Source: Linum tenue
Taxonomy: Eukaryota > Streptophyta > Magnoliopsida > Malpighiales > Linaceae
NCBI GenBank assembly: GCA_946122785.1
Contig: CAMGYJ010000002.1
Location: 53,965,703 to 54,029,702 of the forward strand
Direction of reading: 5' to 3'
DNA: 64,000 nucleotides
A program made the translations under genes and the position numbers. Each line of letters opens with the position of its first letter. Position 1 is the first letter of the stretch. The notes below the pieces were generated by a model. That model was given only the letters and a program-made list of their open reading frames with translations. It was not told the DNA's origin and did not search any database. This document shows, in pieces, positions 35,291 through 46,800 of the stretch.

Positions 35291-36691
35291 GCGTAGTTCA
35301 TTCAAGCTACAATTAATTAGAGTACGGTTGATATTAATTTTTTTCTAGTGACTAAATATGATATGATTTAGTAATCTCAGTGATCGAATGTGGCATTTAC
35401 CCAATCTTTTGTGTATATGAAAAAAGGGCTTGAAAATGGTGGAGGATGATTTGAAAGTTATTAATCGTAGAAGAGAGCGTGAAAGTTGCAAATGGTGGAC
35501 GTCTGGACGATGATATAATAAATTGGGAGAAATATGGTCTCGTCTTTATAGGAGACAAAACAAACTATGATTGTTTTTTTTTTCCCCCCATTTTAGTCGT
35601 TGAATCATTTTATTTCCAATTGTTGGGAACTATCCAACTTTGTAAAGATCAAATGGGGAAGTAAAATGTTCAATTTTGAGACTTTCATTTGGTCTTTAAA
35701 TTACTTATAAGCCTAATTGGAGGACGCTTGCCAGTTAACTCTGTAGCTCATCAATAAAATGAACCCGGCGTGCACGCCCCAAATTTTTTTTTATTTTTAG
35801 TCTATACATTGAAAATATGTTTGGAACTTGGAAGGGTCTAAATTTTAGATAATTATTTTTAAGGATATGTTATTTAATTGTTTAAGTAAAATAGTTTTCA
35901 ACACTCAAAATATGAGTTCGAACCCACTACAACACCGAGTGCCACTCAACTCTCATGAGTCATAATTGACAATTTGAATGTCTGTGTTTTTTCTAACATC
36001 TAATGAAATTTATATTTTTTCATGATGAGGAATCAAGATAAGCCTATAATAACCATCAGGAAAGTATAACAAGCAATTATGAAAACTGTGACTATATCCA
36101 CTGTACGGCCTCCAATTGCTTGCTTCGAATTAGATTGATCGAACACCAGGTGCATACTTACTTACAATCCCATAAGTTAGTCAAGTGATGGATGGAATAA
36201 AACCTTTCCTGATTATTTTTTTCATCTATGTTTGGTAAAGTAGAGGCCTATTACCTAGGGCACTGATTCCCATATCCTGACGATTTTTGTTCAGAGACAG
36301 GGAATTGATTAATTTAAGATTTAACTCCAAAGAATCACAGGCATCATGGACACTCCTTTCTCCTTATATATTAACCTGCCCTCTCTAATCATGATTCATG
36401 ACCAGACTTGAGAGAAAAATCAAAGAACAGGTACTTCAATCTCTGTACGTACACTTATTTATATTCTCTGTTCCACATACAAAAGTTCAATTACATGATG
36501 GGTCGTTAATGTCCATCCAAAATTTCTTCTCATTCCCAAACAATCTTAAAAATTCCCCCTTTACCTTTTTGTGCACAAAAAGGCATAAAGAAGTGAAAAG
36601 AGGGAGTACATAGTGAGGGGGAAAAAAAGGAAAATGAACAATTTTGGGAGTACTAAATTAGGGTTTTGCTTGATTGATGAACTAACGAGAT
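35291..36691. other. AT-rich intergenic DNA
   Basis: No gene recognised. A T-loop-like GAGTTCGAACCC near 35910 has no tRNA around it. Confidence 0.5.
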
Positions 36692-37164
36692 TGTTTGCTT
36701 GTAGGATTTTAGAAAATGAAGAACTTAGGTAAATTTTTGGATTTTATGCATGAAGAATTATGTGGGATTCTGTTACTTTAGATTTGTGTTGGATTTTAAA
36801 AAGTGCATGTTTGCTTGTTGGATTTCATATTGGATTTGTGTCCATAGGATTTATCAATTATGGGCTGAATTTACATTTGTATCCTTAATGATTTGTGTCC
36901 TTAATGTTCAATATATGAAATATTGAAAAGAGATGAGGATAGACCCGTCATTTACCATCATGGATTTTAGCCTCCCACAAATTCCAACTAAATAGGTGGG
37001 ATTTTATAATCCGTGGACACCGCGGATTTTGACCTCAAAATAATCCCACATACATGGGCCCACACACCATACACCACTTTAACACCAAACATGGACTTTG
37101 AGCATAATCCCACGGGTGTGGGATTTTGATCCAAAATCCATGATGAAAATCCTACAAGCAAACA
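36692..37164. mobile_element. MITE, family B
   Basis: TGTTTGCTTGTAGGATTT at the left end is matched by its reverse complement AAATCCTACAAGCAAACA at the right end. The 473-bp body contains many GGATTT/AAATCC words. Non-coding. No target duplication resolved. Confidence 0.7.
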
Positions 37165-37654
37165 ACTGGAAGTGTAAGGACTGGGATGATCCATGAATAT
37201 TTGTATGTATGTTCCATAAAAAAATCTTGGTATTTTTGTTTTAATTAATTTAAATTAATAATTAATTGAATCTTGTTTCAGTTGATGAAAATCATGGACA
37301 ATATTTAGTTGATGAAATTTCCACTTCTCCACTCTACTTAACCATCCACTAATTACATGATTATGTAAATCATTCTCGTCGGCACGCGCATACACATATA
37401 TTTGAAGATCACAAAAGAAACCCTTTTGATTACAAGCTAGGCCAATCCCAATAGTACAAAAAAAAAAGGAAGTTTCAATTCCTCCCAAGAAACCATGAAC
37501 AAAAGGAAGTATACATAGATCGATCAAGTACCCCTCTTCTCCAAAATAAAAACAAACCCCAAGAGAACAAAAATGTTCCATGAAACCCCCTCCTAGAAGC
37601 TCCTCTGCCGTCCTCCATAAGCCCTAATCAATAATAATTTATAGCACTCCTTTA
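37165..37654. other. 3' flank of the small membrane-type gene
   Basis: Non-coding on both strands as far as can be told. It probably includes the 3' UTR of the gene that ends at 37655. Confidence 0.45.
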
Positions 37655-37987
37655 CTACATAAGTATCGCATACCTCATGCTATCATTCACCATGAGATGG
37701 TTCACCTCCGAGAGCTGTGGTAGCTCCGCCGATGCCCACATCCCGTCAGCCCCGCTGACATGAGGCTGCGATAGGCAAGCAAAGACCGAAAAGGGCGCGA
37801 GGAGGACGAGACCCATCACCGCGGAGAGCTTGTTCAACGAGTGATCAGTTGGGTCTTGTTGACGATGATCGCCACCACCACCAGCTCTATTCATCATCAC
37901 CACCCCTCCTCCTCCAAACATGCTCTCGTCGGCAACTCTAGGGCTCTTCTTTATGTTCCGCCGCAGTCTCGCTAACGTTCGGAACAT
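37655..37987 (-). CDS. Small conserved plant protein with one membrane segment
   Basis: This frame gives 110 residues from the ATG at 37987. The start was chosen because the protein begins MFRTLARLRRNIKKSP, a basic N-terminus that fits the family as I know it. The frame is open further upstream, but that part is Pro-rich and low in complexity. A Gly-rich linker (24-40) is followed by a hydrophobic segment at about 54-72 (LSAVMGLVLLAPFSVFACLS). A strongly patterned C-terminus ends SEVNHLMVNDSMRYAILM. I recognise this tail from uncharacterised plant proteins but know no function. A TATA-like box lies about 140 bases upstream of the ATG. The sequence carries no lesion. Location in a membrane is inferred only from the hydrophobic stretch. 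Confidence 0.68.
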   Translation of the reverse strand: MFRTLARLRRNIKKSPRVADESMFGGGGVVMMNRAGGGGDHRQQDPTDHSLNKLSAVMGLVLLAPFSVFACLSQPHVSGADGMWASAELPQLSEVNHLMVNDSMRYAILM

Positions 37988-38128
37988 CGATTCCCCGCCT
38001 GGTATGTGATGATGCAGCTGCAGGTAGGAATTTGGGGTAGAAACTGGAAAGGAGGGAGGGGGGGAGGAAAGGAAAGGAAGGCGGGTGGGAGGTGATTGAA
38101 TGGGCAAACAGCTTTTTCATGTGGGCTC

Positions 38129-38138
38129 TAATTTATAG
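38129..38138 (-). promoter_or_regulatory. TATA-like box of the small membrane-type gene
   Basis: CTATAAATTA on the minus strand sits about 140 bases upstream of the ATG at 37987, a normal distance for a plant promoter with a 5' UTR of roughly 110 bases. Confidence 0.45.
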
Positions 38139-38272
38139 TGCCACTATAAAATAATATTCTAAATTAACAATGTCATGATGGGTGCAACTTGGTGTAGTGG
38201 GTTTTTTGTTAGTGCTTGTAACTATCAAAAAGAGCTGGCCTATCGGATCAATCTTTATAAAGTAAACTTTCA

Positions 38273-38320
38273 TTATTGTTATTGTTATTGTTATTATTAT
38301 TAATGTTATTATTATTAGTA
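38273..38320. repeat. Microsatellite (ATT/GTT triplets)
   Basis: Repeated TTATTG and TTATTA triplets. Confidence 0.85.
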
Positions 38321-38379
38321 CGATCGTTTAGAAAAAATTAGTGGACAATCGAGATACAATCTGAGCCCCGCTCACTTAG

Positions 38380-38854
38380 CTACAGCAAAGTTAAAATGTA
38401 TACGACCGCCCTAGCCCCCACATGCTGAGACACTGAGAATTTCTGGATCCGCTTGGCAAAGTCCACAACTTCCATGTCCAACTCTCCCAGCGAACAGAAA
38501 GAAAAGGGCAAGAACCCGTAACTAGCCGCCATGCACAAGTCCCTGATACTTGGCACATTTTCACTGAGCAGCATCAGCAACAACTCGGCACCGACACAAA
38601 ACCAGTCATCCCAGTCTGAGTCAAAGGTGAAGACTCAGTCAAATCAACACACACATCTTGCCCAATGTCCAAAGAATAAAGCAGGAAATCCGCAGAAATA
38701 AGGGGTATGCCATGTCCATCAACCAGGCCGATATCAACCTCCTTATCGGCAGAAATCCAAGACCTGTAACGTATGTCCAATAAGGTGTCACGAGCAAGGT
38801 TATGACGATGCTTAACGACCACAATACCAGCACATGACACCACGTGATCTCCAA
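38380..38854 (-). pseudogene. Remnant of a retroelement-associated protein
   Basis: On the minus strand the reading is KHRHNLARDTLLDIRYRSWI, then KEVDIGLVDGHG, DVCVDLTESSPLTQTGMTGF and, after a frameshift, FLPFSFCSLGELDMEVV and QHVGARAV. This matches a conserved block I associate with plant reverse-transcriptase-linked proteins. The spacing of acidic and DVCVDLT-type residues resembles a PD-(D/E)XK nuclease core, but that is inference. Frameshifts and missing ends show a dead fragment. Confidence 0.55.
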
Positions 38855-39677
38855 AGACTTATTAATGGATACATGTATTGGTGATATGATGCATTCTAAA
38901 CCTATAAGTTCAGATTTTTATATAAAAAATCACATTTTTAAGGAATAAAAATGGTGAAAAGGACAACAATATCAGATAAACAATTTCGATAAATTTACCA
39001 TTGATTTCACCTGTAACGTCAAGAAAAAAACAAATATTAATAAATTATCCTTCATAAATGAATGATAAGAATATTTAAAACAACAAATTGTCCCCCTCCT
39101 TTTGCTTTTAGTTTTTTTTTTTTTTTTTTTTTTTTTTGGGGTGGGTTGAATGAATGTAACATAAGAATCAAACCCAGTGCTTACAAAAGCGACCTAACTG
39201 TGAATAGTTGTGGTCTTCTTTTAGTACAAGATTTTTTGTCACGATCGACCTCTAAATTTGGCAAATGGTACAGTGTGAAATTATTGAATGATGTGGCGAA
39301 GGGAAGACCATATATAGAGCCAAAATGGGCATCACTCGATGATTCGATTATATTTAGAAGAAATATATATACGTATGAAGTGTGGGTGTGGCCTTTATAA
39401 AGGGGATGAAGAATTGTTTGTTAATTATAATAAGAACTGGTTACAGGCCCGGCCAGTAAGTCAGATTTAGTTGACAATCACGTAAATAGCAACAATAGTA
39501 ATTTGTGTATTAGTTACGCATTAGTATAATAAAATCTAATTTTTCAAATTCCATAAACATTATTATCAACTTCATACTATTTTCCGACATTTTAATGATT
39601 AATGAAATAAAAACCCAATGCATAGGAACCGACTCCTATAGACAAATTAGAATGACCATTTTAATGTCTTCTCATCA
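38855..39677. other. Intergenic DNA, nothing recognised
   Basis: It contains a poly-T run (39111-39137). An 89-codon plus-strand stretch near 39130-39400 has no recognisable domain. Confidence 0.4.
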
Positions 39678-41197
39678 TCAGAAATTATAATACGTTTTTA
39701 TTTTTGACTTGTTTGCATTTCCTCCTGCATGAGTAACCACCTGATCAGCGCCAGTAATAATGTCTTCATCTCTATTATTAGTGACGCATTTATCCTCAAT
39801 ATCAATAGACTCTTCCTTCTTCTCTTGCAAAACTGTTATCTCTTCCTTGTTTCCTACATTCTTTGAGCCGAAAAAATTGATTGTAAATCATATTTGCATA
39901 TACAAATCATTAGGGGTGCATCCGGTCGGTTTCGGTTAAACCGAAAATCGAAAACCGGGTTATCGGTTAAACCGAGCCATCCCCTATAGCTGCCGACCAC
40001 CGACTGTGAGAGAGGTCATGGTTAGCCGGCCAACCGACCGGTCGATTTCGGTTTTAGGCTCGGTTAGCCGGCCAACCGGAAAACTACCTTTTCTACAAAA
40101 ACAAAAACAAAATTTAATTAAAAAAAAAAACAAAAAATCTGCACCACTCCTTATCTCCTTATCTCCTTCCTTCCTTCTCTCTCCTTATCTCCTCCTCTCT
40201 CCTTCCTTCCTCCACCACCAACAGAGCACTTCTCTTCTCTTTCCTTCCATCCTCTGCCATGTCGGGGCTCAGGAGGTACCGCCTCCTCGATTTCCCGACG
40301 TAGACGGGCTGCAGGTCCCCGACGCTGTCGATGGAGTAGGAGGAGGATGTGGAGGAGTAGGAGTTGGTGTTCGAGCTTCCTCCTCGGTTGAGCTTGGTGT
40401 TGAAGGAGTTGAGCTTCTTGAGGACCGACTTCAGCTTGTAAAGCTTGCTGCCACTTCTGGCCATTGCGTTGGATTTTTTTTAGAGAAGGTGAGGGAAGAT
40501 TAGGAGAGATCGATTGATTAGTGTGTTTGCTGTTGGAATTAGGGGTGGCAGAACGGTGGGTCGACGAATTGAAGTCGACAAGGGTGGTCTTGTGGCTGGT
40601 GGAGGGGAGTCGGGGAGATGAGAGTGAGGCGGCGGGGCGATGAGGTGGAGGGGGCGGGGCAAGACGAGGTGGAGGCGGCGACGATGGTGGAGGGGGAAGG
40701 GCTGGTCTCTGTGACTGTTAGGCGAGAAGGGGGAAGGGGGAATGTCGACTGATTTGGGGAAGGGTGGAGCTGCTTAGGGTTAGTGGGGCGGCGTCGTTTA
40801 AGGGGAAAGGGAAGGGGTCGTTTAGCCGGTTAAGTGCCGGTTTCCGACCCCGGTTAGTCGGCTAACCGGACCCCTGCTCTTCCCCACCGCCAACCGACCG
40901 CTGTCTTAAGAATCGGTTTTTTGGTTAGCCGAAAACCTGTCGGTTCGGTTGAAACCGTCTGGTTAACTGCTAACCGAAAACCGTTCTGCCAGCCCTACAA
41001 ATCATATTTTTTATTGGAGTAGAATTTACCTCGACCAAGTGACCAACAATTTTCAGGATTTGTTCTTTGTCCCCATCACTAGTCTTTATATCTTCCTCAT
41101 GAACAATGTCTTTCTTCTTCTCAACATCATCGCCTCTAGCACCAGGTCCATTACCTTCATCAATAACAGTTTCATTCTTGTTTTCCTCCATCAACAT
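39678..41197 (-). CDS. Possible two-exon gene for a small acidic protein, intron filled by a hAT element
   Basis: Exon A (41030-41197) starts MLMEENKNETVIDEGNG and ends ...GHLVE before GTAAAT. Exon B (39678-39860) follows an AG (CTCAAAG|AATG) and reads NVGNKEEITVLQEKKEESID to a TGA. Both exons are open throughout and join in phase 0, giving 116 hydrophilic, Glu/Asp/Lys-rich residues. The intron (39861-41029) consists almost entirely of the hAT element 39911-40997; without it the intron would be about 75 bases. I recognise no domain. It may be part of a longer gene or a pseudogene, since sequence further 5' (41640-41800) has a similar splice context but contains stops. Confidence 0.33.
39911..40997. 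mobile_element. Non-autonomous hAT element carrying a SAUR fragment
   Basis: The ends TAGGGGTGCATCCGGT (left) and TAGGGCTGGCAGAACGGT (right, other strand) are flanked by a perfect 8-bp duplication CAAATCAT (39903-39910 and 40998-41005). Sub-terminal regions are dense in CGGTTAACCG/TTTCGGTT words, usual for some plant hAT families. The 1087-bp body lacks transposase and carries the 5' part of a SAUR-like gene on the minus strand plus GC-rich gene-like sequence at 40500-40800. Confidence 0.92.
40258..40464 (-). pseudogene. SAUR-family (auxin-responsive) 5' fragment, captured
   Basis: The frame reads MARSGSKLYKLKSVLKKLNS, a Ser-rich linker, then PVYVGKSRRRYLLSPD. This is the N-terminal half of the SAUR76/77/78-like group, whose members continue with a HPLF-containing block. 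Here the frame runs into unrelated Glu/Arg-rich sequence after about residue 69, and the conserved C-terminal block is missing. SAUR proteins regulate auxin-driven growth. This copy is truncated and lies inside a hAT element, so it is probably not functional, although its start codon and first 69 codons are intact. Confidence 0.78.
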
Positions 41198-42410
41198 TAT
41201 GAATTTAGATTATTGACATTCAAACGTACAACATATGGTATGATTTTATCAAATCATAAATGGTCAATATATGTCGTAGATGGATTTGGAGCCGCATGCA
41301 ATTAATATTTAATTGCAAGTTAGTGGGAGCGGAAGCAAAGTTCCCCACTGAATAAAAAATTAGAAATACTAAATCCTCTTTATTTTCAAGTATAGGCAGT
41401 GAAAAATATAGAATGTTGTTCTCCAGCTTTTTAATCAAGATTGATTTATTTGAATATAATTCATCCAAACCAATTATGTTAATTAAAACATTAGCTCCTT
41501 TCATTCGGCATTTTCAAGATGTCAAATAGATAAAAGAATATAAGAGAATATGACCTTTACATGGTATACAATTCCATATCCAATAGAGAATATCACATAT
41601 TTTTAATTAAGATTGATCATCATTTTGATTCAAATAGAATTTACCTCGATCAAGTCAGGAAGATCCTTGGTGTTCTATTCTTCCTCATCCTTTCCTATCT
41701 TCATGATTGTGTACTCATTTGTCAGATTAGCGATGTTTTAAACTGTGAGCTTGATGTCGGAGTTCAACTTCCTTTCCTCAATTTGTAGAAAATGACCAGG
41801 TGGATGTCTTCTAATTCCATCATTGTCTTGGAATAGCCAAAACGTAATAACAACACATTGGACCTATTTGTGAAATTTTAAAAGATTAGGTACTAAATTG
41901 TAAAAAACAAAAAATTTGGGTACCAAAACATAATTTTTAATCAAATTTTAAGGACTTATTTGTAAAAAAAAGGTACTAAATTGTAAAAAAAATATTGGGT
42001 ACCAAAACGTAATTTGTAAAAAATCAGTGTATTGATAAGGGTCGACCCATTGACCCAACCCTCCCTGACTCGCCCCGGCCCTAAAGGGTCAGACAAGGTC
42101 AAGAAGGAAACAGGGGAGGGTCGGGTCAGTATACATCTTGACCCTTTAGGAGCGGGTCAGACAGGATTAGAGTAGGGTCAGGTCAGGGTAATTTTCAGCC
42201 CTACTTGTTTACCCATAAAAATTAACCTTGTACCACATCGATTAAAAGCAAGAAATTAAATGGCTTTATAAGGCCAACTTAATTATAACAGTTTAAATCA
42301 GTTGAGTGGGCCATGAGGATTGGGTTTTTGGACCCATTACTCTATGCCATCACGCGTACCATACATCCCCAAATTTGGCTAAGTATGGGAGTCACCCCCA
42401 TGATATGCCG
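41198..42410. other. Intergenic DNA with degenerate repeats
   Basis: Words such as GGTACTAAATTGTAAAAAA and TTGGGTACCAAAACGTAAT recur between 41880 and 42025. A GC-richer stretch of GGGTCAG/GACCC words at 42040-42205 ends in CAGCCCTA and may be an eroded hAT element. No gene seen. Confidence 0.4.
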
Positions 42411-42419
42411 AAGGGGGTA

Positions 42420-42720
42420 TCAGAGTATCGTCAACCCCACCCCCATAACGTGGTGATGGGGTGATAGCCGAATTTTGCTAAGGCAAAGAGTACCGCCACC
42501 CCCAGTAGGTGCCGAGGGGGTGGGCACCATACTGCCACCCCCAGGAGGTGCCAAGGGGTACTGCCACCCCATGACGTGGTGATGGGGTGATAGACGAATT
42601 TGGCTAAGGCAAAGAGTACCGCCACCCCCAGTAGGTGTCGAGGGGGGTGGGCACCATATTGCCACCCCCAAGAAGTGCCAATGGGGGTGGCCATCATAAC
42701 ACCCCTAGGAAGTACCAAGG
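42420..42720. repeat. Minisatellite, about 126-bp period
   Basis: TGGTGATGGGGTGATAG at 42451 recurs at 42577 with the following GCTAAGGCAAAGAGTACCGCC and CACCCCCAGTAGGTG blocks. Shorter CACCCCC...GGGGGTGG modules continue to about 42920. Open frames across it on both strands are artefacts of the repeat. Confidence 0.8.
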
Positions 42721-43600
42721 GGGTGGGAGGTCTTGGAGTAGAAATTTGACTAAGTATGGAAAGATAATGAGGATGACAAGAAGCCACCCCCATGGTGTGG
42801 TTCGGGGGTCTCGACATACACCACCATGAGGTGGTCAAGGGGGTCATGGCACACGCCCCCCGTGATCAATATCCACCCCCCTATGGTATGGTCTGGGGGT
42901 CACCAACATATGCCCCCATGGTATGGCCAAGAGGCAGTTTCCCTACTCTCGTAATGGCGAAGTATTTTTGCCATTGTTAACTCATGTGATTCAATATCCA
43001 CCTATATGGGGCACATGTTCTGCTTTCATGCCTTAGCCATTTTTTGCTTTACAGACAAACAAAGCTATGGAAGACATACCAAGAGCAGAGAGTGAGGTCT
43101 CAAGAGAAGGGGATGAAGACTGAAGAGTGTGACACATCCAACGTCAAGGCAACCGTCATAGCAGTTAACAGGGTTACCGTCACTCCACGTCAGCGGAGCA
43201 GTTTCTCAAGGCATTTACTTCTGTTGGCTATAAATAGGAGGCGAATATGACAGAGAAGGGTTCGCAAAAATCACAACTCGACACCACTTGTCAAGTTTTA
43301 TCTTTTTCTCCTTTCCTCCGCAACTTTAGTCATAGTCGTAGTTTTGGAGCTCTCACTGAACCTCCACAGGAGTAGGGCTAATTTAATGTAGATTTGCCTC
43401 GTAGTTCATCAAAACATTGAACACCCTTGTTTGAACTTTGTTCAAAGAGGTGCGAACTATGTTTTCTAATCGTTTGTTTGGAAGTCAAAGGTGCATTCAA
43501 TTCTGTTCCATCTAGATTTTCTCGCCGGGAAAACACTACCCAAAACAACTGAGCACCCTATTACACAAAGTTGTAGCATTCAACATCAATTTCACGAACT
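42721..43600 (+). mobile_element. LTR-like promoter segment
   Basis: A canonical CTATAAATAG (43228-43237) is followed by a CT-rich leader-like region. Together with the GC-rich repeats on its left this resembles the U3-R-U5 part of an LTR retrotransposon. No second copy is visible in the window, so it may be a solo LTR. Confidence 0.4.
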
Positions 43601-43613
43601 AAGCATAGAATAG

Positions 43614-43828
43614 TGTCAAAATACAAGATGAGCAAGCAAAACACAGGATTTACGTGGTTTCCTCAACGATGATCGTTGAGACTAGTCCACGGCACAAGGC
43701 AGAATTTTCACTATAATTCTCACGTACAGATCACAAAGTAACTCGGCTACCTCAACATATATACCTAGCCGAGATTTCTTAACCCTAAAATGGTTAATTA
43801 CATTTAATTACTCTAATTTATTCTAACA
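43614..43828 (-). repeat. 3' LTR of the copia element
   Basis: 215 bp. On the minus strand it begins TGTTAGAATAAATTAG and ends TATTTTGACA. Its last 51 bases match the 5' remnant at 48596-48646 with three differences. Confidence 0.88.
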
Positions 43829-43834
43829 CCCTCC

Positions 43835-46800
43835 CTCAAATTGATGGTGCTTTCGCAACATCAATTTGTGTGCTAGAAACCAATGACGAGTACTCGAGAT
43901 TGCTTTAGTCAATAGATCCGCAGTTTGATCTTCAAAAATGATATATGCCAGTTCGACAGAGCCTTCATTCACAAGCTGTCGAATATAATGAATGTGTACC
44001 TCAATAAGCTTCGTCCTGTCATGGAGAACAGGATTTGTGGCTATATGAATTGCACTCGTATTGTCAACATACAATCGAACAGGAGCATGCACAACCATGC
44101 CTAACTCAGCCAGTAACCGACGAAGCCAAGTGATCTTCGACGCCACCTTTCTCATAGAACTATACTCAGCTTCTGTTGATGACTTGGATACTCTATCCTG
44201 CTTTTTGCATCGCCATGAAATTAAGTAACTACCCTCCTTAACACACCACCCTGAAGTCGAACGACGAGTATCCAGACAGCCATCATAATCTGCGTCTGCA
44301 TAAGCCTCTATCACCGACTCCCCTCCTACCGGAAATAACATACCCACATCCGGAGTTCCACGAAGATACCGCAGGATCCGCTGAACAGCAGACCAGTGAG
44401 ATGTCCGAGGGGCGGACATATACTAACTCACCACTTGTACAACATATGATATGTCAGGCCTCGTATGTGTGAGATAGATCAAGCTTCTCACAATGCTACG
44501 ATATAACGAACCATCAGATATAAGTTCACCCTCCCCCTGGCGCAGCTTCAAATTCTGCTCCATAGGGGTAGCACAGGGTGTACACTCATCCATTTGCGCC
44601 TCCTCAAGTAGATCCATCACATACTTACGTTGACTAACATGAAGCCCCATGGATAACCGATGAACCTCTAAACCCAGAAAATATGAGAGAGTCCCGAGCT
44701 CCTTCAAGTTGAAGGCTGAACGCAGTACCTGGGTAACTTCGTGGATACCCTCGACATCATCACCACTAAGCACCATGTCATCTACATATATCAGCAGGAC
44801 CGTAAGTCCCCTTACTGTAGTTCGAAGAAACAGTGATGGATCGTTGTCACTCTGCAAAAAACCATCCTGAATAATGGTCTCGTGGAACTTCTCAAACCAC
44901 GCACGTGGGGCTTGTTTCAAGTCATACAGAGAGCGACGAAGACGGCACACCATCGAACTATCTCCCTTAGAGTAACCTGGTGGGTGCTCCATGTAAATAA
45001 CCTCTTTGAGATCACATGAAGAAATGCGTTTTTGACATCTAACTGAGTCATTGACCAATTCTTCATAGTTGCAACAGGCAACAGACTACGAACAGTCTGC
45101 ATCTTTGCCACAGAAGCGAACGTCTCCTCATAATAAATACCATACTCTTGTCGAAATCCTTGAGCCACAACCCGCGCTTTATGCCTCTCGATAGTGACAT
45201 CTGGATACATCTTGATATTATACACCCACTTACTTCCAATAACAGCATACTCCGGACGCCGAGGAACCAAGTCCCAAGTATGGGCATCATCCAGAGCTTG
45301 GGATTCCACGTCCATTGTCTTTTCCCACTCCTTATGCCCTTTTGCTTGCTTCTATGTCGTCGGAACCACCACAGAAGGAGTAGAGAAGGCCACAAAATCA
45401 GAATGGCAGGCTGGTGGCTAACCCAGCGTAGCTCGAGTTGACCGGCGGAGCTGAGGATCCACTTCTTCGTATAGCACAAATGGTATCAGGGCTTTGGTGG
45501 AAGTAGAAGTCGACTCCGAGCTGGCCGACGATGAGAATTGGGTGGTGGAGGCAAAGGAGTCAAAGCCAGCACCCGGGGACGACTGAGAGGAGTTCGATGA
45601 CACGCTAGAAGACGAGGAGGAGGTTGATGAGACATCACTCATGTCTTGATCTTTGCCTGATGACGACGATGAGATAGCAGGTCCGGGTCCAACAGGCTTA
45701 TCGGAATGAGACGTCATGGTAAAATCAAGAAAATCCAAATTTGATGGTGGTGAAGTACTCGAATCTGCCGAGCCATAGTAGAACATATGCTCAAGAAAAA
45801 CAACATGACATGAAATGTGAACCCGTCTACTAGTGACGTCGTAGCATACATATCCCTTATGCTTCTCACTATAGCCCAGAAAAACACACCATACTTCCTT
45901 AGGTGTAAACTTATTTCTTTCCCGACGAGATAACATGACATAACACACGCAACCAAACACCCGCAACCATCCATAGTTGGGTAACCGAAAATATAAAGCC
46001 TGAAATGGACTTCGTTGTTGTAGCACCGGAGTAATTTGTCTGTTGATCAAGTAGACGATAGTATGAACCGTTCCACCCAGAATCCCGATGGTACGTGTGA
46101 GTGAAATAAGATAGCCCGAGTCAGCTCAAGTTATGTATATGCTTCCGTTCGATCACCCCTTTCTGCTGAGAAACACCAGGGAAAGACTGTTGTGCAATAA
46201 TGCCTCAGTCCTTCAGCCATGCCTGCAGCGGATTCGATGTAAATTCACCCCCGGGATCAGATCTGAGGATCTTTACTTCTCTACCAAATTGCGTGGAAAC
46301 CATGTGAAAGAATTCCTGAGCTACTGTGAGCAGCTCAGGCTTCTGACGTAGAAAGAAAACCCATGCAAACCGAGTTGCATGATCAATGAAGATAGCAAAA
46401 TATCTGAATCTCAAATAAGAGGTCATAGGAGAGGGGCCCCGTAGATCAGTATGCACAAGGTCAAATGGCTCAGAATAGACAGTCATACTAGAAGAAAATG
46501 AGCTCTGCAATACTCTAGCTTGCAAACAATGAACACACTCATGAACTGGTTTATTCAAGGAAACACCACCAGATAACCACTTATTCTGAAACATAGTACG
46601 CAGTCTCACATAATTTGGATGACACAAACGAAAATGCCATAAATCCCAGTCCGACAATTTAACTGAATAACCAGGTTGTTCACGAAAATCCAAATGAAAA
46701 ACACCATGATCATAATCATTTCCAGCTCCATTCTGCGTACCCGCCCTCGTCCGTTTGTCTCCTCTTCCCGTATTCGGTAACCGCCCAAGGACAACATCAC

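Noticed and set aside
35905..35925. GAGTTCGAACCC, like a tRNA T-loop
   Set aside because: The bases before it cannot form the acceptor, D and anticodon arms of a tRNA.
37988..38107. Extending the small membrane-type protein upstream to an ATG at 38107
   Set aside because: The added 40 residues are Pro/Ser-rich and low in complexity, the region lies just downstream of the TATA-like box, and the family-like N-terminus begins at 37987.
40500..40800. A second captured gene inside the SAUR-carrying hAT element
   Set aside because: The segment is GC-rich and gene-like but I could not recognise any protein; mentioned only as part of the element.
42420..42847. Two long minus-strand frames with repeated Gly/Pro/His-rich peptides
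   Set aside because: Products of the minisatellite; reading exists in more than one frame.
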